From NCBI GenBank assembly GCA_003956705.1, contig QZCP01000124.1:255265-319264 (forward strand): 64,000 nt of DNA, given 5' to 3'. The position numbers were made by a program, and so were the translations under genes. The notes under the pieces were generated by a model that saw nothing but the letters and a program-made list of their open reading frames with translations, was not told the origin of the DNA and did not search any database. The DNA comes from Brevipalpus yothersi. Taxonomy: Eukaryota > Arthropoda > Arachnida > Trombidiformes > Tenuipalpidae. Of the stretch, positions 1 through 10,925 are shown one piece after another (positions within the stretch are counted from its first letter, which is position 1; the number at the start of each line of letters is the position of its first letter).

Positions 1-602
1 GTGATTCCAGTGGTGTTACGATTGTTACACACAGTCTAACATTCGACATGCAATACTCACTATGAAGTTGGGAGAAATTTTTTTTCTTTTTACTTCACTC
101 AAAAAAATGAACCACCAACTGAGAAAAGATGAAAAATTTTGCTGGGCGCTTGTCTGTCAATTGACTGAACACATATCTGACAGACAATCAAATGAAGTAT
201 GCATACTCATACACTTACATACATACATGATGGAATATGAGAAGAGAGATGGCAGAAAAAGAGAGAGAGAGAGACTCGATTATTGGAAGCAAACTCAGGA
301 ATAAAATAGACAAGATCTTGATAGTCTTCTTCTCTCTACCCTTTCATCTTTCTCTCTCTCTCTCTATCTCTTTATTATTTCTTTCTCGAACGTATACATA
401 CACATATACACAAAACTCATGGATTTATACACATACACATACGCATACACACACACTGTGTGAGGTAGACGTTCGAATGTGTACCATTGGAAATGGTCTT
501 TTTCTTCATTGTATGAATATATTCTACATGATGGGGATCAATAAAGAGAGCGGGATGCAGAGATCATGGAAAGAGGAAGAGAGATTCATCTCACTGGCTG
601 GC

Positions 603-605
<3 letters not shown>

Positions 606-654
<49 letters not shown>
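606..654. repeat. (GA)n microsatellite
   Basis: An uninterrupted GA dinucleotide tract of about 49 bases. Shorter GA runs lie nearby (about 258-272 and 906-922), and a CT run sits at about 350-370. Confidence 0.95.
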
Positions 655-656
<2 letters not shown>

Positions 657-1887
657 CTGCGGAGCGAACATGAACATGAATTATCAAGCATACATATACG
701 AGGAAGAAAGTGATAGAAGAGAGAGAAAAAGTGTCTTCAATTCGTTTCAATAGAGCTCGACAGCCAGAGAAGAAGAGATAGCTAGTAAAAAGATTTAGAA
801 GAAAGAGAATTGGGTGAAAAAATAAAAAATGGTCCATTTAATCGAGCAATTAGTGGAGGGTTGATGATGAAATCGAATAAGTTTGAATGGGAAGGAAAAT
901 TGGCTTGTGAGAGAGAGAGAGAAGAAATGGAGAGATGGACAAGAAGAGATATGAAGAAATTTATAAATAAAAAAAAATGGTGATATATTTTATCGAATAA
1001 ATAATGCCATGTATTGAGTGGCGAGAATGGTAATCGGAAAGTGAAGCTCTTGAATTTTTTAGTATTTTATGACATTTAGGCTTAAATAAATGGGAGGAGA
1101 ACGAACTCAAATGATAACATTTCATATTTCCAGGTTAATAATCAATGAACTTTCTCACCCATTCAATTGGATCAATACAATGGAATCTGGCTTGCAAATC
1201 CATTGAAGAGAGAAAAAAATCCAGTTATCCAGCCTAAATAAATTAAATAAATTAAATAAAAAAGAATCCATCCTAGTGGATTGTGATGAATCGAGCCTTA
1301 ATTCGATCTCTCTTTTCCTATGAAAATATATTTATACACACTCACACACACAGCAACTCGAAGCATGAGTATGGCCGCAATGCTGAGTGGGTGGTAAAGC
1401 TGGCAGCCACTGATTAAGGTTGAAGATTGGATCGATACAATGATTCTGTGTATAAGAGGAAAGGAAAGAAGTAAAGAAAGAGTATGTGAAAAGAACACAT
1501 ACATGTACACAGAGGAGGGAGAAGAGTCAATCAAAGATGCTGAGAGAAAGTTTTCTTCTTCCTCCTCTTCTCTTACTTCCTACCATGTCCTCTATCCTCT
1601 ATCCTCTATCCTCTATCCTCCCCCTCCTTCCTCCTTCCTCCTCCTACGAAATAGTTTATGTAAGAAAGATTGACAACAATTGAACAAAACATTTTCCACT
1701 GTAATCATACACACACATACTTTATGTGAATTGATACTGCACACTGATCAATTTTGTCATCAAATTGCAATGCTCATTGGTTAAGCATAAAACAAGAGAG
1801 AGAGAGAGAAAAAGACAATAAGTTAAAAGGCGATGGGAAATGATGAAACAGCAGCTATCGGTTATGGTCGTTTCAATTATATTGTAT

Positions 1888-1890
<3 letters not shown>

Positions 1891-1955
<65 letters not shown>
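1891..1955. repeat. (CT)n microsatellite, left arm of an inverted CT/GA pair
   Basis: A pure CT tract of about 65 bases. About 90 bases downstream is a GA tract at 2044-2094. The two are reverse complements, so a transcript across both could fold into a long stem with a loop of roughly 90 bases. Confidence 0.95.
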
Positions 1956-1959
<4 letters not shown>

Positions 1960-2038
1960 CTTACATTTCGAAAGATCAGTGATAGATTCAGATTTCTGTA
2001 AGATAATCTGAAATCACATTGGATTGACAGGAAGAGTG

Positions 2039-2043
<5 letters not shown>

Positions 2044-2094
<51 letters not shown>
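2044..2094. repeat. (GA)n microsatellite, right arm of an inverted CT/GA pair
   Basis: A GA tract of about 50 bases, complementary to the CT tract at 1891-1955. It ends roughly 195 bases before the ANKS3-like start codon, so it may lie in the promoter or 5' UTR of that gene. Confidence 0.95.
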
Positions 2095-2098
<4 letters not shown>

Positions 2099-2288
2099 AG
2101 CAATCCACAATCAGAATATCATCATCAACAGGTTTTCCGTTGGAAATGTATTTAAATAAGATTGATGGCACGTGATAAGTTTACTTCGAGTCTACATCGA
2201 TCTGTTTGAGTGTGTTTTTTTCTTTCATCTTGATTGTCATCTTTCATTTTAGTCCCTAATCATCATTCATTTGAGTTGGCTAACCAAA

Positions 2289-4161
2289 ATGGACATAAAA
2301 ACAACATCTAACTCACCATACATGTATACTAATGAAGGTACACCGGAAATGGACATTCTTTCTGCCGCAAGTATCGGAGACTTGGGCATGGTTAGTCAAA
2401 TTCTTCAAAAAGGATTGTAAGTGTCCATCTTAATTCTCCTCCCTTACATAATTTACAAAGTGTACTTCAAGATTGCTAGTTTTTGAGTACATTCTTTTCA
2501 TGCCATTCTTTTACCTCCTCATACACCGCCTAATATTTACGCTTCTCTCTTTCATCCACCTCAGTGAGGTCGATCAACGAAATGAATCAGGGTGGACCGC
2601 ACTTATGTATGCAGCCAATTTTGGCCATTATAATGTGATTAAATTGCTGATTGATCATGGATCATCGGTCAATGCTCAAGAATGGATTCAAGGTAGAAGT
2701 CCTCTGATGTTGGCAGCTAGCTGTGGGCACACGAGGTGTTTGGAAGTCTTAATAGCTTTGGGTGGTGCAGATGTGGACATGGTTGACTTTCAGGGACGAA
2801 ATGCTGCCTATTATGCCATACATTCTGGCCATGGACGGAACAAAATTATCGCAAAATTGTTAAGGATCCAGCCCAAACCCAGATCGATAAGTAGATCTCG
2901 ACCAATGGCCACTGTATCTCGATCGATTAATCCTGATATTGTGATTTCAAGTGAAAATGAAATAGTATCAAACACCTCATATCAACCATCAACTCGCTGG
3001 GCATCTGGGTTAAGCACTTCACCATACTCAAAATCATCCAAGACCACTGAACTAACATCTTTCTACAGCCCACTGCAATCAATTGGCAATCGTGATAATT
3101 CTACCTCATATGCAAATGAAATTCCATCAACACCATCTCCGACCAATCAATTATACAAATCTTTAACCACACCACATGGTGGAATACATTCAGCATCATC
3201 ATTTTCATCGTCATCATATCATCAAAATCATTGTTGTACATTCACACCAAATAGCATCGGATCGGACATGAGAAAACGACGTCTCGCAATGCAAAGTGGT
3301 GGGGATCGTTTCTCGAATATTCCATCAAAAGCTTCTCGTGGCTACGATATAGTGAGTGCTATGGATAAAACATCCAACCATGACTGTGGCTATGATCAGT
3401 CATATCATCACCATCAATTGGCTGAATCACAGTTGACCATGATCAACGCCATCGCAGCCAACGTGGTTGGAGCGGTCAGCAAGACTGCCAGTCCAAACGG
3501 TGTAAGTCCAAAGAAGGTGGAAAATGGTCAAGACACTAGTGATGATTCGGCTCAAGTTTCGAATGGTGAGCGTTCATCTGATGGTGATATTGGAGATCCT
3601 CAAAGTGATCAAAAAAGTGATCAATCACTTCAACCACCCCCATCATCATCTTCAACATCCAATGGATGTACGCAAAGTCCAATCAGCAGCAACACCTCAC
3701 AGTCCAGTGACACTGGAATCAGTGGTTCTAATGAGTCATCCCAGATCATAAGTAGTCCATCGAATTGTAACAATGCTAGTGGCAGTGGAGATGGTAAAAC
3801 ATCTAGTCCAATCACTCTGGATTGTACATCGAACAGTCGCTCGCCACTTCCGGAAAATCTGGATGACCTTCTGGAACGCATCGGACTTTCCCAGTATTCC
3901 TCGATATTTGCAACTCATGGTATTGATCTGTATGTATTTCTCACACTGGAGGACTCAGATCTGGTTTCACTTGGGATCACAATTCATGGGCATAGGAGAA
4001 AAATGCATCTTGCTCAATTACGATTCCGAGAATCGGTTGAAATTACTTCGTCACAGGAACGATTTCTGGCTGATTGGCTTCTCAGTGAACGCGAATATCT
4101 CAAAAAAGAGAATCATGAGCTCCGGAAACGAATACAAACCCTCACAGCCATGGCTCAATGA
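2289..4161 (+). CDS. ANKS3: ANKS3-like ankyrin repeat and SAM domain protein
   Basis: Two exons, 2289-2416 and 2565-4161, joined through a GTAAGT donor and a CAG acceptor in phase 2. The protein is about 574 residues. The N-terminus carries about four ankyrin repeats (roughly residues 18-145), seen in GWTALMYAANFGHYNVIKLL and SPLMLAASCGH. A long Ser/Thr/Asn-rich disordered linker follows, then a SAM domain at about 470-535 (LDDLLERIGLSQYSSIF, then GITIHGHRRKM) and a short charged, possibly coiled-coil tail. The SAM sequence and the order of domains match ANKS3, which in vertebrates is a ciliary scaffold binding NEK8/ANKS6 and BICC1. The vertebrate protein is about 650 residues with about six repeats, so this one is shorter at the repeat end. 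The start lies in exon 1, which restores the first ankyrin helix; the longer single-exon frame lacks it. The ciliary role is inferred from the family. Confidence 0.85.
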
Positions 4162-4741
4162 AATGAATTTGAAAATACAAAAATTGAATATTTGATTGTC
4201 TAGAATTTTAACCTTTTTTCTCTCACTTGTGAATGTAATCATTTGCTGCCTGTTTATTGTAGAGACGATATTTTCAGATTTCAAGAATTATTGCACTCGC
4301 TTAAATTGAAAAAAACCTTCAATTTTTTCTCTACTTTCTCTAAAATTCGTGAAGCATGGGACAACTTACCGTTGATGAAAACGATGATGGGGATTCGAGC
4401 ATAAAATGAACTGCAGTATAGAGATGAATAATTTTTCCGTTTCAGATGCTGCTTGGGCTTAAAAAACCGAGAAAGAAAAAATCAGCACTCATGGAAGACC
4501 ACAAAAAAATTTACACACACATGATGCATGTTGTAGTTGCATAATGTCGCGCTTGGTTAGAACTCGAAATACTGTAAGAACCATCGATCTTGTGTGTGAC
4601 TCTTTTGTCACTCTCTCTGGTGGAGAGTTCGACAATAGTTCGCGGTCATTTCAATTTGAATAAGAAAACACAAGATAACGGATTCTGATAAATTATGTTC
4701 AACTATATTTAAATTCAAATTTTAACAAAATAAATCAATTA
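4162..4741. other. Convergent 3' intergenic region
   Basis: The gap between the ANKS3-like and POLR3C stop codons. A plus-strand AATAAA at 4729-4734 may end the ANKS3-like transcript only a few bases from the POLR3C stop on the other strand. Nothing else is recognised. Confidence 0.6.
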
Positions 4742-6352
4742 TCAAGAAGTTAAATTCATCTTTATCCAGGTTTCCATCAGTATAAGAGTTTCATCTATTT
4801 TGAGCTCACCAATTTCTAGATTAGTGGTAGTGAGTTTCAGTTTAGCTAGGAGATCACGATCATGGGTTGAGAAAGATTGGTTGAGCTCCTCTATTTGCTG
4901 TTCAACGTCAGGCTGCTCATGACTTTGCTGCCTAAGGTTGGCTATCACAGCGTCAATGAGAACCTTTCGATCAATTAAGGACTTGTGGTTTTGCATTTCA
5001 TGATTACGTCGCACTATACAATTAGAAACAGCATGATAGGATCTTTCTAACATATTTCTACACATGTCCTCGATGTCGGTGGTGAATAGGAAACAAGCGT
5101 ATTCATTTTGCTTGGGAAATTGCATCATTTTGATAAAACGATTTTCTAACAAACTAATTGTACATTCTTTGACATCTTTGGGCTCCATCATGGCCATCTC
5201 TTCTATTTGTTTGTACTGTTTACAATTGGACTCATTTGGTTTACGCGGGAGAAGAAGATTAAAAATTCGACCAGGACGAGTTCCAAATCGATCAATCACA
5301 GCGGAACTGAGACAGGATTTGACCATTCGATCGATAATGTTAAACGTGTTCACTCGATACAGTGGCTGTCCAGCAAGTTCGCCTGACCTGATCACGAAAG
5401 CGTTATTATCATCAGTAAGAAAGAGTAGATAAGTGTCAAGCTCATCCGAATTACGAAATAGATGCTCACGAGTACAATAGCTTTCTATCTCATTCTTCGG
5501 AACTTCGAGCGTCTCTTTTATCCAAAGATTTCTTTCGGATGCTCCACATCCTAGAAATGCTCTTACCAATTGTGCTGCTTTATCATCATTGTAATATGTT
5601 TTCAGGCCCTCCATTATCATGGTATCTCGAATCGCGATGTGGAATGGTTCGACATTGACTTGCCAATATATTACATTTGAATTGATTGCTGTAGAATCTT
5701 TCTTTCTCCTCTTGGTTGCAGGTTCATCTATATCACTTGACTCTTGCAATGATGAGCCCAATGGAGACAATTTTATCAGTTCATCTTGAAGCTCCTCATC
5801 AATCGGCTTATCATACCAATCAGCTGATTTTGTTTCATCAGAATACTTGCAACAGGGAGCAATAAACTTTTCTTGTACAATACGTCGAAAAGTGTTATAT
5901 ACAAGTTCAGGAAATTTTTGTGACGGCTCACTAATTTTTCCATCAAGATTTGGTGTAACTCTCTGAACAATCTCATCGACTGTTAGCATTCCGTCTTTGA
6001 GAATCTTTTCAATTATCTGCTCACCGATGACACCGAACATAACTTTAGCAATATGAATATATCTTGGATACCTTAACAAAAGTAACACTCGATCTGGATT
6101 AATCGTATATTCGGTGTAGCCTCGTGGATGCTTGCCAAAAGTGACCATTTGATGCTGGATCAATGTGGCAATGGACTTTTTACAATTGGACGCACTTTGT
6201 CCACTGTGATTAATGATGATTCCTAGTGGTGATCTCCCAAGTTGCATTAAACTTTCGCCAACTTTACTAACAATTTCACCAAAATATTCACCCAACAATT
6301 GAGTACATAATCTCACTTGATAAGCTGACATTTTTCTCCGCAATGATGACAA
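4742..6352 (-). CDS. POLR3C: RNA polymerase III subunit RPC3 (POLR3C / Rpc82)
   Basis: A single uninterrupted frame of 536 residues; human POLR3C is 534. It is a winged-helix subunit of the RPC3-RPC6-RPC7 subcomplex that works in promoter opening and initiation by nuclear RNA polymerase III. The N-terminal block is diagnostic: a FGEIVSKVGESL segment, then LIQHQMVTFGKHPRGYTEY, LRYPRYIHIAKVMFG and GEQIIEKILKDGMLTVDEIV. These are the first two extended winged-helix units. A charged stretch with TKRRKK near the middle marks the usual disordered insertion. A C-terminal helical part with another winged helix and a coiled coil follows. A second Met eight residues in (MSAYQVRLC) aligns better with the family start, so the exact N-terminus is uncertain by seven residues. 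It is divergent from PIGL with 545 bases between the starts. Confidence 0.93.
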   Translation of the reverse strand: MSSLRRKMSAYQVRLCTQLLGEYFGEIVSKVGESLMQLGRSPLGIIINHSGQSASNCKKSIATLIQHQMVTFGKHPRGYTEYTINPDRVLLLLRYPRYIHIAKVMFGVIGEQIIEKILKDGMLTVDEIVQRVTPNLDGKISEPSQKFPELVYNTFRRIVQEKFIAPCCKYSDETKSADWYDKPIDEELQDELIKLSPLGSSLQESSDIDEPATKRRKKDSTAINSNVIYWQVNVEPFHIAIRDTMIMEGLKTYYNDDKAAQLVRAFLGCGASERNLWIKETLEVPKNEIESYCTREHLFRNSDELDTYLLFLTDDNNAFVIRSGELAGQPLYRVNTFNIIDRMVKSCLSSAVIDRFGTRPGRIFNLLLPRKPNESNCKQYKQIEEMAMMEPKDVKECTISLLENRFIKMMQFPKQNEYACFLFTTDIEDMCRNMLERSYHAVSNCIVRRNHEMQNHKSLIDRKVLIDAVIANLRQQSHEQPDVEQQIEELNQSFSTHDRDLLAKLKLTTTNLEIGELKIDETLILMETWIKMNLTS

Positions 6353-6897
6353 TCACTCGAATTAAAAACAGAAGAGAATCGATTCAGTTTTGTCGACAAG
6401 TTACCAAACACATACACACACGATGTTCACTATCGATCACAAATGATGAACATAAAATCTCTTTCCCTAATCCACCAAGATGACAGTCTAATTAGGGCAA
6501 TTATAATGGAACTCTTTCGATAACAAAACAGTTTATCGATCTTGGGAGATGGCACATGATTGTAGAGATAATTAACCAGGACAATTGAGCCACGATTAAC
6601 AGGTAAACAGCACGAGATGTTTACATTTGAGTGGCGGCGCTTTGCTCACCACGTGGTTGGCCAATGGCATCAACCATCAACACCAATACATTGGATGATT
6701 AACATCTGATTCTGTCGAATTCCATCACTAATTATGATTTGATTTTGCTACTTTGATGATTTTTTAGGAGTGGACATCTCTCTTCCTGATGAGTTGAGTT
6801 GATGGGTTCATCAGATGGATGAATTTTGGACCATACGATAAGTGAATGTGAATTATTTTTTTCAGAGAGATGAAGGTTCCATCTTTCACAGATCCAC
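6353..6897. other. Divergent upstream region of POLR3C and PIGL
   Basis: A 545-base gap between two head-to-head start codons. It may serve as a shared promoter. I see no TATA-like box that I can assign, nor another gene. Confidence 0.5.
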
Positions 6898-7644
6898 ATG
6901 AAGTTTTGGCCAATTCTTGTGTCCCATTTGATGGTATGCTCTTTTGTGCTCATCATTACATCTTCTAATGATTCTGAAGTCATAAGAGAAATTTTCCGTA
7001 ACCGTTCAACATTGGTGCTGATTGCTCATCCTGATGATGAATCCATGTTTTTTGGTCCTCTTCTAATCCGTTTGATGGATGAATCACCTGAAACGATCCA
7101 TCTCATGTGCCTTTCATCTGGTGACAATTATGGTCAAGGAGAAATACGCAAGAAAGAGTTGATGGATGCGATGGAATTGGTTCAGCTACCTTCAAAGAAT
7201 ATCTTCCTCTTTGATGATAAACAGATAAAAGACGGCTTTCATGAAGTTTGGAACTCTCAATACGTCTCTGATAAAGTGTCTGAGAGGATAGATTCTTTGA
7301 ATATTTCCAACATTATAACATTCGATGAATATGGTGTGAGTGGCCATCCAAATCATATTGATTTGTTCAAATCAATCAAAGAACTTGCAAGCAGACGATC
7401 CGATCTATCGTTCTTTTCCTTAGTGACAGTTAATAGGCTAAGAAAATATTCAATTTTCCTAGATATTCCTTTCTCAGCCTTGGAGAATATGGTCTACAAT
7501 CATCTACTTTTAAGTATCTCTTTTGTTGATTACTTGAAGCTATTGAGAGTACTGATTCGACACCGAAGTCAAATGCTTTGGTTCAGGTGGCTCTATGCTT
7601 TCTTCTCCCGCTATATGTTTATGAATACTTTGATTTCTTGTTAA
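6898..7644 (+). CDS. PIGL: N-acetylglucosaminyl-phosphatidylinositol de-N-acetylase (PIG-L)
   Basis: A single exon of 248 residues, close to human PIGL (252). It catalyses the second step of GPI-anchor synthesis: removal of the acetyl group from GlcNAc-PI at the cytoplasmic face of the ER. The N-terminus has one hydrophobic anchor (about residues 5-22). The LmbE/PIG-L metal site is intact: AHPDDE at 43-48, with the second His cluster SGHPNH at about 148-153. A conserved segment, SSGDNYGQGEIRKKEL, lies at about 73-88. The catalytic Asp and zinc-binding His residues known for the family are therefore present. The ATG at 6898 directly precedes the anchor, which supports it as the start. The stop is 26 bases from the stop of NDUFAF6 on the other strand, so the two 3' UTRs must overlap. 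Confidence 0.95.
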   Translation: MKFWPILVSHLMVCSFVLIITSSNDSEVIREIFRNRSTLVLIAHPDDESMFFGPLLIRLMDESPETIHLMCLSSGDNYGQGEIRKKELMDAMELVQLPSKNIFLFDDKQIKDGFHEVWNSQYVSDKVSERIDSLNISNIITFDEYGVSGHPNHIDLFKSIKELASRRSDLSFFSLVTVNRLRKYSIFLDIPFSALENMVYNHLLLSISFVDYLKLLRVLIRHRSQMLWFRWLYAFFSRYMFMNTLISC

Positions 7645-7670
7645 ACAACATTACTTTAATTATATCTTTA

Positions 7671-8737
7671 TCAAATTCGGAAGAAACGACCCAATCTCGC
7701 TCTGAGTAGAAGACTCAATGGTAAAAACAAATCAGCTTGTCCCCATGTTGGTCGGAAGATATTAAAGCCATTCTTCTGTAATTTTTTCAAGAATCTTTGA
7801 ACCGCGAATATTGGCAAAAAGGTAGCGTGGTACGGTCGGAGACTAGAATCTGTCGTCAAATCTTTAGCTTTGGATAGATGTTGGTGTGATTTGGAGGACA
7901 AATCGAAGCATACATCTCGAATTTTATCTAGATTATTTTGGCGTAAGAAATCTTGATGAGTTACGTTATGTTTGATGAGCATTTCTGATGGGATATAACA
8001 CCGATTGTTTTTTGCGTTGAAAGTAATTCCTCTAACCAGATTAGCTAGTCCTTGTGCCTTTCCAAGATGATTTCCCACATGATCAAGCTTCAGTAGAACT
8101 TTTTCAGGACTTGAATCTTGATGATAGTGAACTAATGCTTCGTTAATCAGATAATTAGCAGAACAGTGAGTTGATTCACAGTAAGATTCATACTCGCCAA
8201 GAGTATTGAAAGGAAAATCACCCAAACCAAAATGTGACTGACGAGCCTCTATCATCCTTAGGAGCCATCGTTTAGATATTTTTCCACCAACAATTTCATT
8301 ACACTATGAAGAACAGAGGCAGTTAAGTATTTACTGATGGAAATAACTTTCATCATTATATCTTACACTCTTTATTTCTTGGAGGACAGGCTCTCCAGAT
8401 TCAGTCATTGCTGATGGTTGAGCATAAATTTTTTCGATGGCTTCATACCAGAACTGGAGACGTATCTTAGCCAGATGATCTTGAGATGCTCGATCTCTGA
8501 CACGAGATATTTCCAGGTTGAATGCTCTTATTGCAGCAATCACTCTTTTGGTGAAATCATCCTTTATGAACACTGTACACCAAAAATTATCAAAATCTCC
8601 TTTCCTAAATGAAGATAGATTGGAAAGTTGTATATTAAAATTTCACTTAAGAAATCATTTTCACTTCACCTCAAAGTGTGGATGGTATATGATCGGCAAA
8701 ATTTTTCATCATGGTGATATGGCTTTGTATCATCCAT
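7671..8737 (-). CDS. NDUFAF6: NADH dehydrogenase complex I assembly factor 6 (phytoene synthase family)
   Basis: Three exons read on the minus strand: 8737-8670, 8604-8367 and 8303-7671, with GTGAAG and GTAAGA donors and phases 2 and 0. They give about 312 residues from the first in-frame Met. NDUFAF6 is a mitochondrial member of the squalene/phytoene synthase fold family, needed for early assembly of complex I (ND1 module). Family markers are the RKGDFDNFWC start of the domain, AIRAFNLEISRVRD, LAKIRLQFWYEAIEKIY, ISKRWLLRMIEARQ, HVGNHLGKAQGLANLVRG and FLRQNNLDKIRDVCFDLSSKS. Human NDUFAF6 is 333 residues. The missing part is the mitochondrial targeting leader. A CAG just upstream of 8737 looks like an acceptor (about 8748), so a further 5' exon with the leader probably exists that I could not place. 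Hence the 5' end is partial. Confidence 0.88.
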
Positions 8738-10061
8738 CTTGTTCAAACTGGTAAGAATGTAATTCACTAATTCATAAGAGATTTATACATAATTTCACAA
8801 ACAAAATTGAACATCCTAAACTCAAGATCAGTTACTGCACCAACATTGATGAATCATACAGCATGCCGGTTATCAGCTGTTCAAAACATAAACAAGAGAG
8901 CATGAATAACCAGAACGAAGTCATCTCTTTTGGTTTGAATTGATCTATGAGAGGAATATAATTGACAGAAAACAATAATTTATTGACATGAATGAAGTTA
9001 TTTGTATAGAATTGATGAATGGAAAAGTAGAAATCATTATCAAGACTTCGGACAGAGTGGTAGTTGCAATTTGCATTGATTTTGACAAGTTTGTTGTAAA
9101 CGAAAGAATACATGACGATGAACAAGAGCTGGAAGAAGTGCCCAAATAGGTACTTTAAAAAAGGCAAGGTAATCGGGTCTAACTTCACCTTAAAAATAGA
9201 ATCGTCTTTCGATGATGATTCTCAATGAATTTATTTAATTTTAGCATTTTCCAGAGTTGTTAGACTTTTTTCATCATCGCTTGAAATATTTAGTCCTTTT
9301 TTGAGAAATTATAAGCGAAAAATAATTTTATCGTGAAGAATTTGAGTTATTAGTTCTGAATGGATGATTCGCGAAGAGGAAAACAAGGAGAAGAAAAATT
9401 GTTGATCCAACACATAAAAGTCATCAGTTATATCAGTTATATGAAGGATAGCAGGTTAGTCTCAAAGGGAAAAAACTCGACTCATTTTTATGGACAATTT
9501 TCAATAACAACTGCATTATTCTCACCAGTAATTATAATTTTGACACTTAACCATTCATAAAGCAAGTGAGCTCCAAAATACATAATGTGTTTCTGCATCT
9601 GGTCTTTCGTTCATTCTTCCTAAACCATCAAGCCTCATTTCATAAAACTAAAACTTGTGATAATTATTCTCAATAGAGCTAAGATGATGGAGCCTCAAAC
9701 TATTCACTTTGAGATGATCACAACTATCGTTAAATGAACTTCATTCGCATACAATGTAAAAGTTCTGTTCCTTTTCCCTTTCTTCATTATTATATGATCA
9801 ACGAACGGTATCATTGAAATTGTTAATAATAAAGAAATCCATCGATTTACCTGTGTCTGTTCAGCTTGATCGAACTTTTTGATCATAATAACTCCTTCTT
9901 ATTTTGACTGTCATTCCCCAATAATTGTTCAGATCGTATGTAGTTTGAGCTCGTGTAAGCTCAAATCAGTTTTCCTTGATTCTAGATATTTTTCGAATCA
10001 AAAAGTTGGAAAATTTTCGTTCTCTTCTCGTATTCTCTTTGATTCAATAATTCCTTGTGCA
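8738..10061. other. Divergent gap between NDUFAF6 and the CRAL-TRIO gene
   Basis: This stretch probably contains the unplaced first exon of NDUFAF6 and the 5' UTR of the CRAL-TRIO gene. A 118-codon minus-strand frame at 8832-9188 is AT-rich and hydrophobic but matches nothing I know, so I do not call it a gene. Confidence 0.5.
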
Positions 10062-10925
10062 ATGGGTATCAAAGATTTCGGTAAAGTTCCTGAAGATATG
10101 ATCACTCGAATCAGAACTCGCTTCGATGAGACATATCAAGACGATCGATCATCTTTTTTCGAAGAAGATCATGATGAAGTGATGAAAACCGATTGGCCAA
10201 TCCAGCGATTTGTGATCGCAGCTTACAAAGATGAAAGTGAAGCTCTCAACAAACTTGTGGCCGCAATGAAGTGGCGAAAAGAAAATTCTGTACGAATTCT
10301 TCCGGATACATACTTTCCACGAGAAATTTATATGCTTGGTGCAATTTTTCCGTTCGGTGTGGACAAGAATGGAGATAAAGTGTTATGGTTAAGAACAGCA
10401 GGCTTGGTCAGAGAAGCGGAACTGGAAGAGATTGCAAAGCGTTTTATTGTCCATCAAATTTATAAGATTGATCAAGCTTGTGGCCCAAATGGCTTTGCAG
10501 TTGTAATTGATTCGTCTGGTGCATCATATTCCATGATGAAAAATGTGGATCTTCTACATTTTTTCATCACAACTTTACATTACTATTTTCCAGCAGCAGT
10601 TAACTATGTGTTAAATTATCAGCTTCCTTGGTATTTGAGAACTATGTGGACCATGGCTCAATATTGGGTTCCGGCTAAAAGGAGAGGTATGGTCCAGTTT
10701 GCTCACGGCGAAGATTTGCACAATTACTTTGATGATGATCAATTGCCAATTCATTATGGTGGTACTAATGATTATCAATGGAATAAGCCATCGGAAGGTT
10801 GTCCAAGTTTGGGTGAATTTTGTCGATTTGAACTTGGATTAAGTGATAACGCTGTGAAAAATGTGCTCCATGATTGGGATACAGAACATTCGAATAAAGT
10901 TTTACAGTTCCCATGTGAAAATTAA
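10062..10925 (+). CDS. CRAL-TRIO (Sec14-like) lipid-binding protein
   Basis: A single exon of 287 residues from the Met of MGIKDFGKV. The frame stays open further upstream to 9879, but that part has no domain character. An N-terminal CRAL-TRIO helical region (about 1-85) has DWPIQRFVIAAYKDESEALN and KWRKENSVR. The lipid-exchange domain (about 95-245) has FPFGVDKNGDKVLWLR, FAVVIDSSGASYSMM and HYYFPAAVNYVLNYQLPW, and ends with the typical DDDQLPIHYGG segment. This arrangement resembles the CRAL-TRIO half of MOSPD2 and related arthropod proteins. No MSP (VAP-like) domain or C-terminal membrane anchor follows, so it is a soluble CRAL-TRIO protein rather than full MOSPD2. The family carries hydrophobic ligands between membranes; the ligand here is unknown. 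AATAAA at 11343-11348 is a candidate polyadenylation signal. Confidence 0.85.
   Translation: MGIKDFGKVPEDMITRIRTRFDETYQDDRSSFFEEDHDEVMKTDWPIQRFVIAAYKDESEALNKLVAAMKWRKENSVRILPDTYFPREIYMLGAIFPFGVDKNGDKVLWLRTAGLVREAELEEIAKRFIVHQIYKIDQACGPNGFAVVIDSSGASYSMMKNVDLLHFFITTLHYYFPAAVNYVLNYQLPWYLRTMWTMAQYWVPAKRRGMVQFAHGEDLHNYFDDDQLPIHYGGTNDYQWNKPSEGCPSLGEFCRFELGLSDNAVKNVLHDWDTEHSNKVLQFPCEN

Larger units (their letters stand above)
1..2288. other. Gene-free leader region rich in GA/CT microsatellites
   Basis: I see no conserved protein here. The open frames in this stretch read as Arg-Glu or Leu-Ser repeats and come from dinucleotide tracts. It probably holds upstream or 5' UTR sequence of the ANKS3-like gene that starts at 2289, but I cannot place a promoter. 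Confidence 0.7.

Noticed and set aside
237..837. Open frames of Arg-Glu or Leu-Ser repeats on both strands
   Set aside because: They are direct translations of GA/CT microsatellites with no domain character. The same applies at 1722-2171, 11866-12262 and 16151-16363.
8832..9188. 118-codon hydrophobic frame on the minus strand
   Set aside because: AT-driven composition, no recognised family, and no clear splice partners; it also overlaps the expected NDUFAF6/CRAL-TRIO promoter gap.
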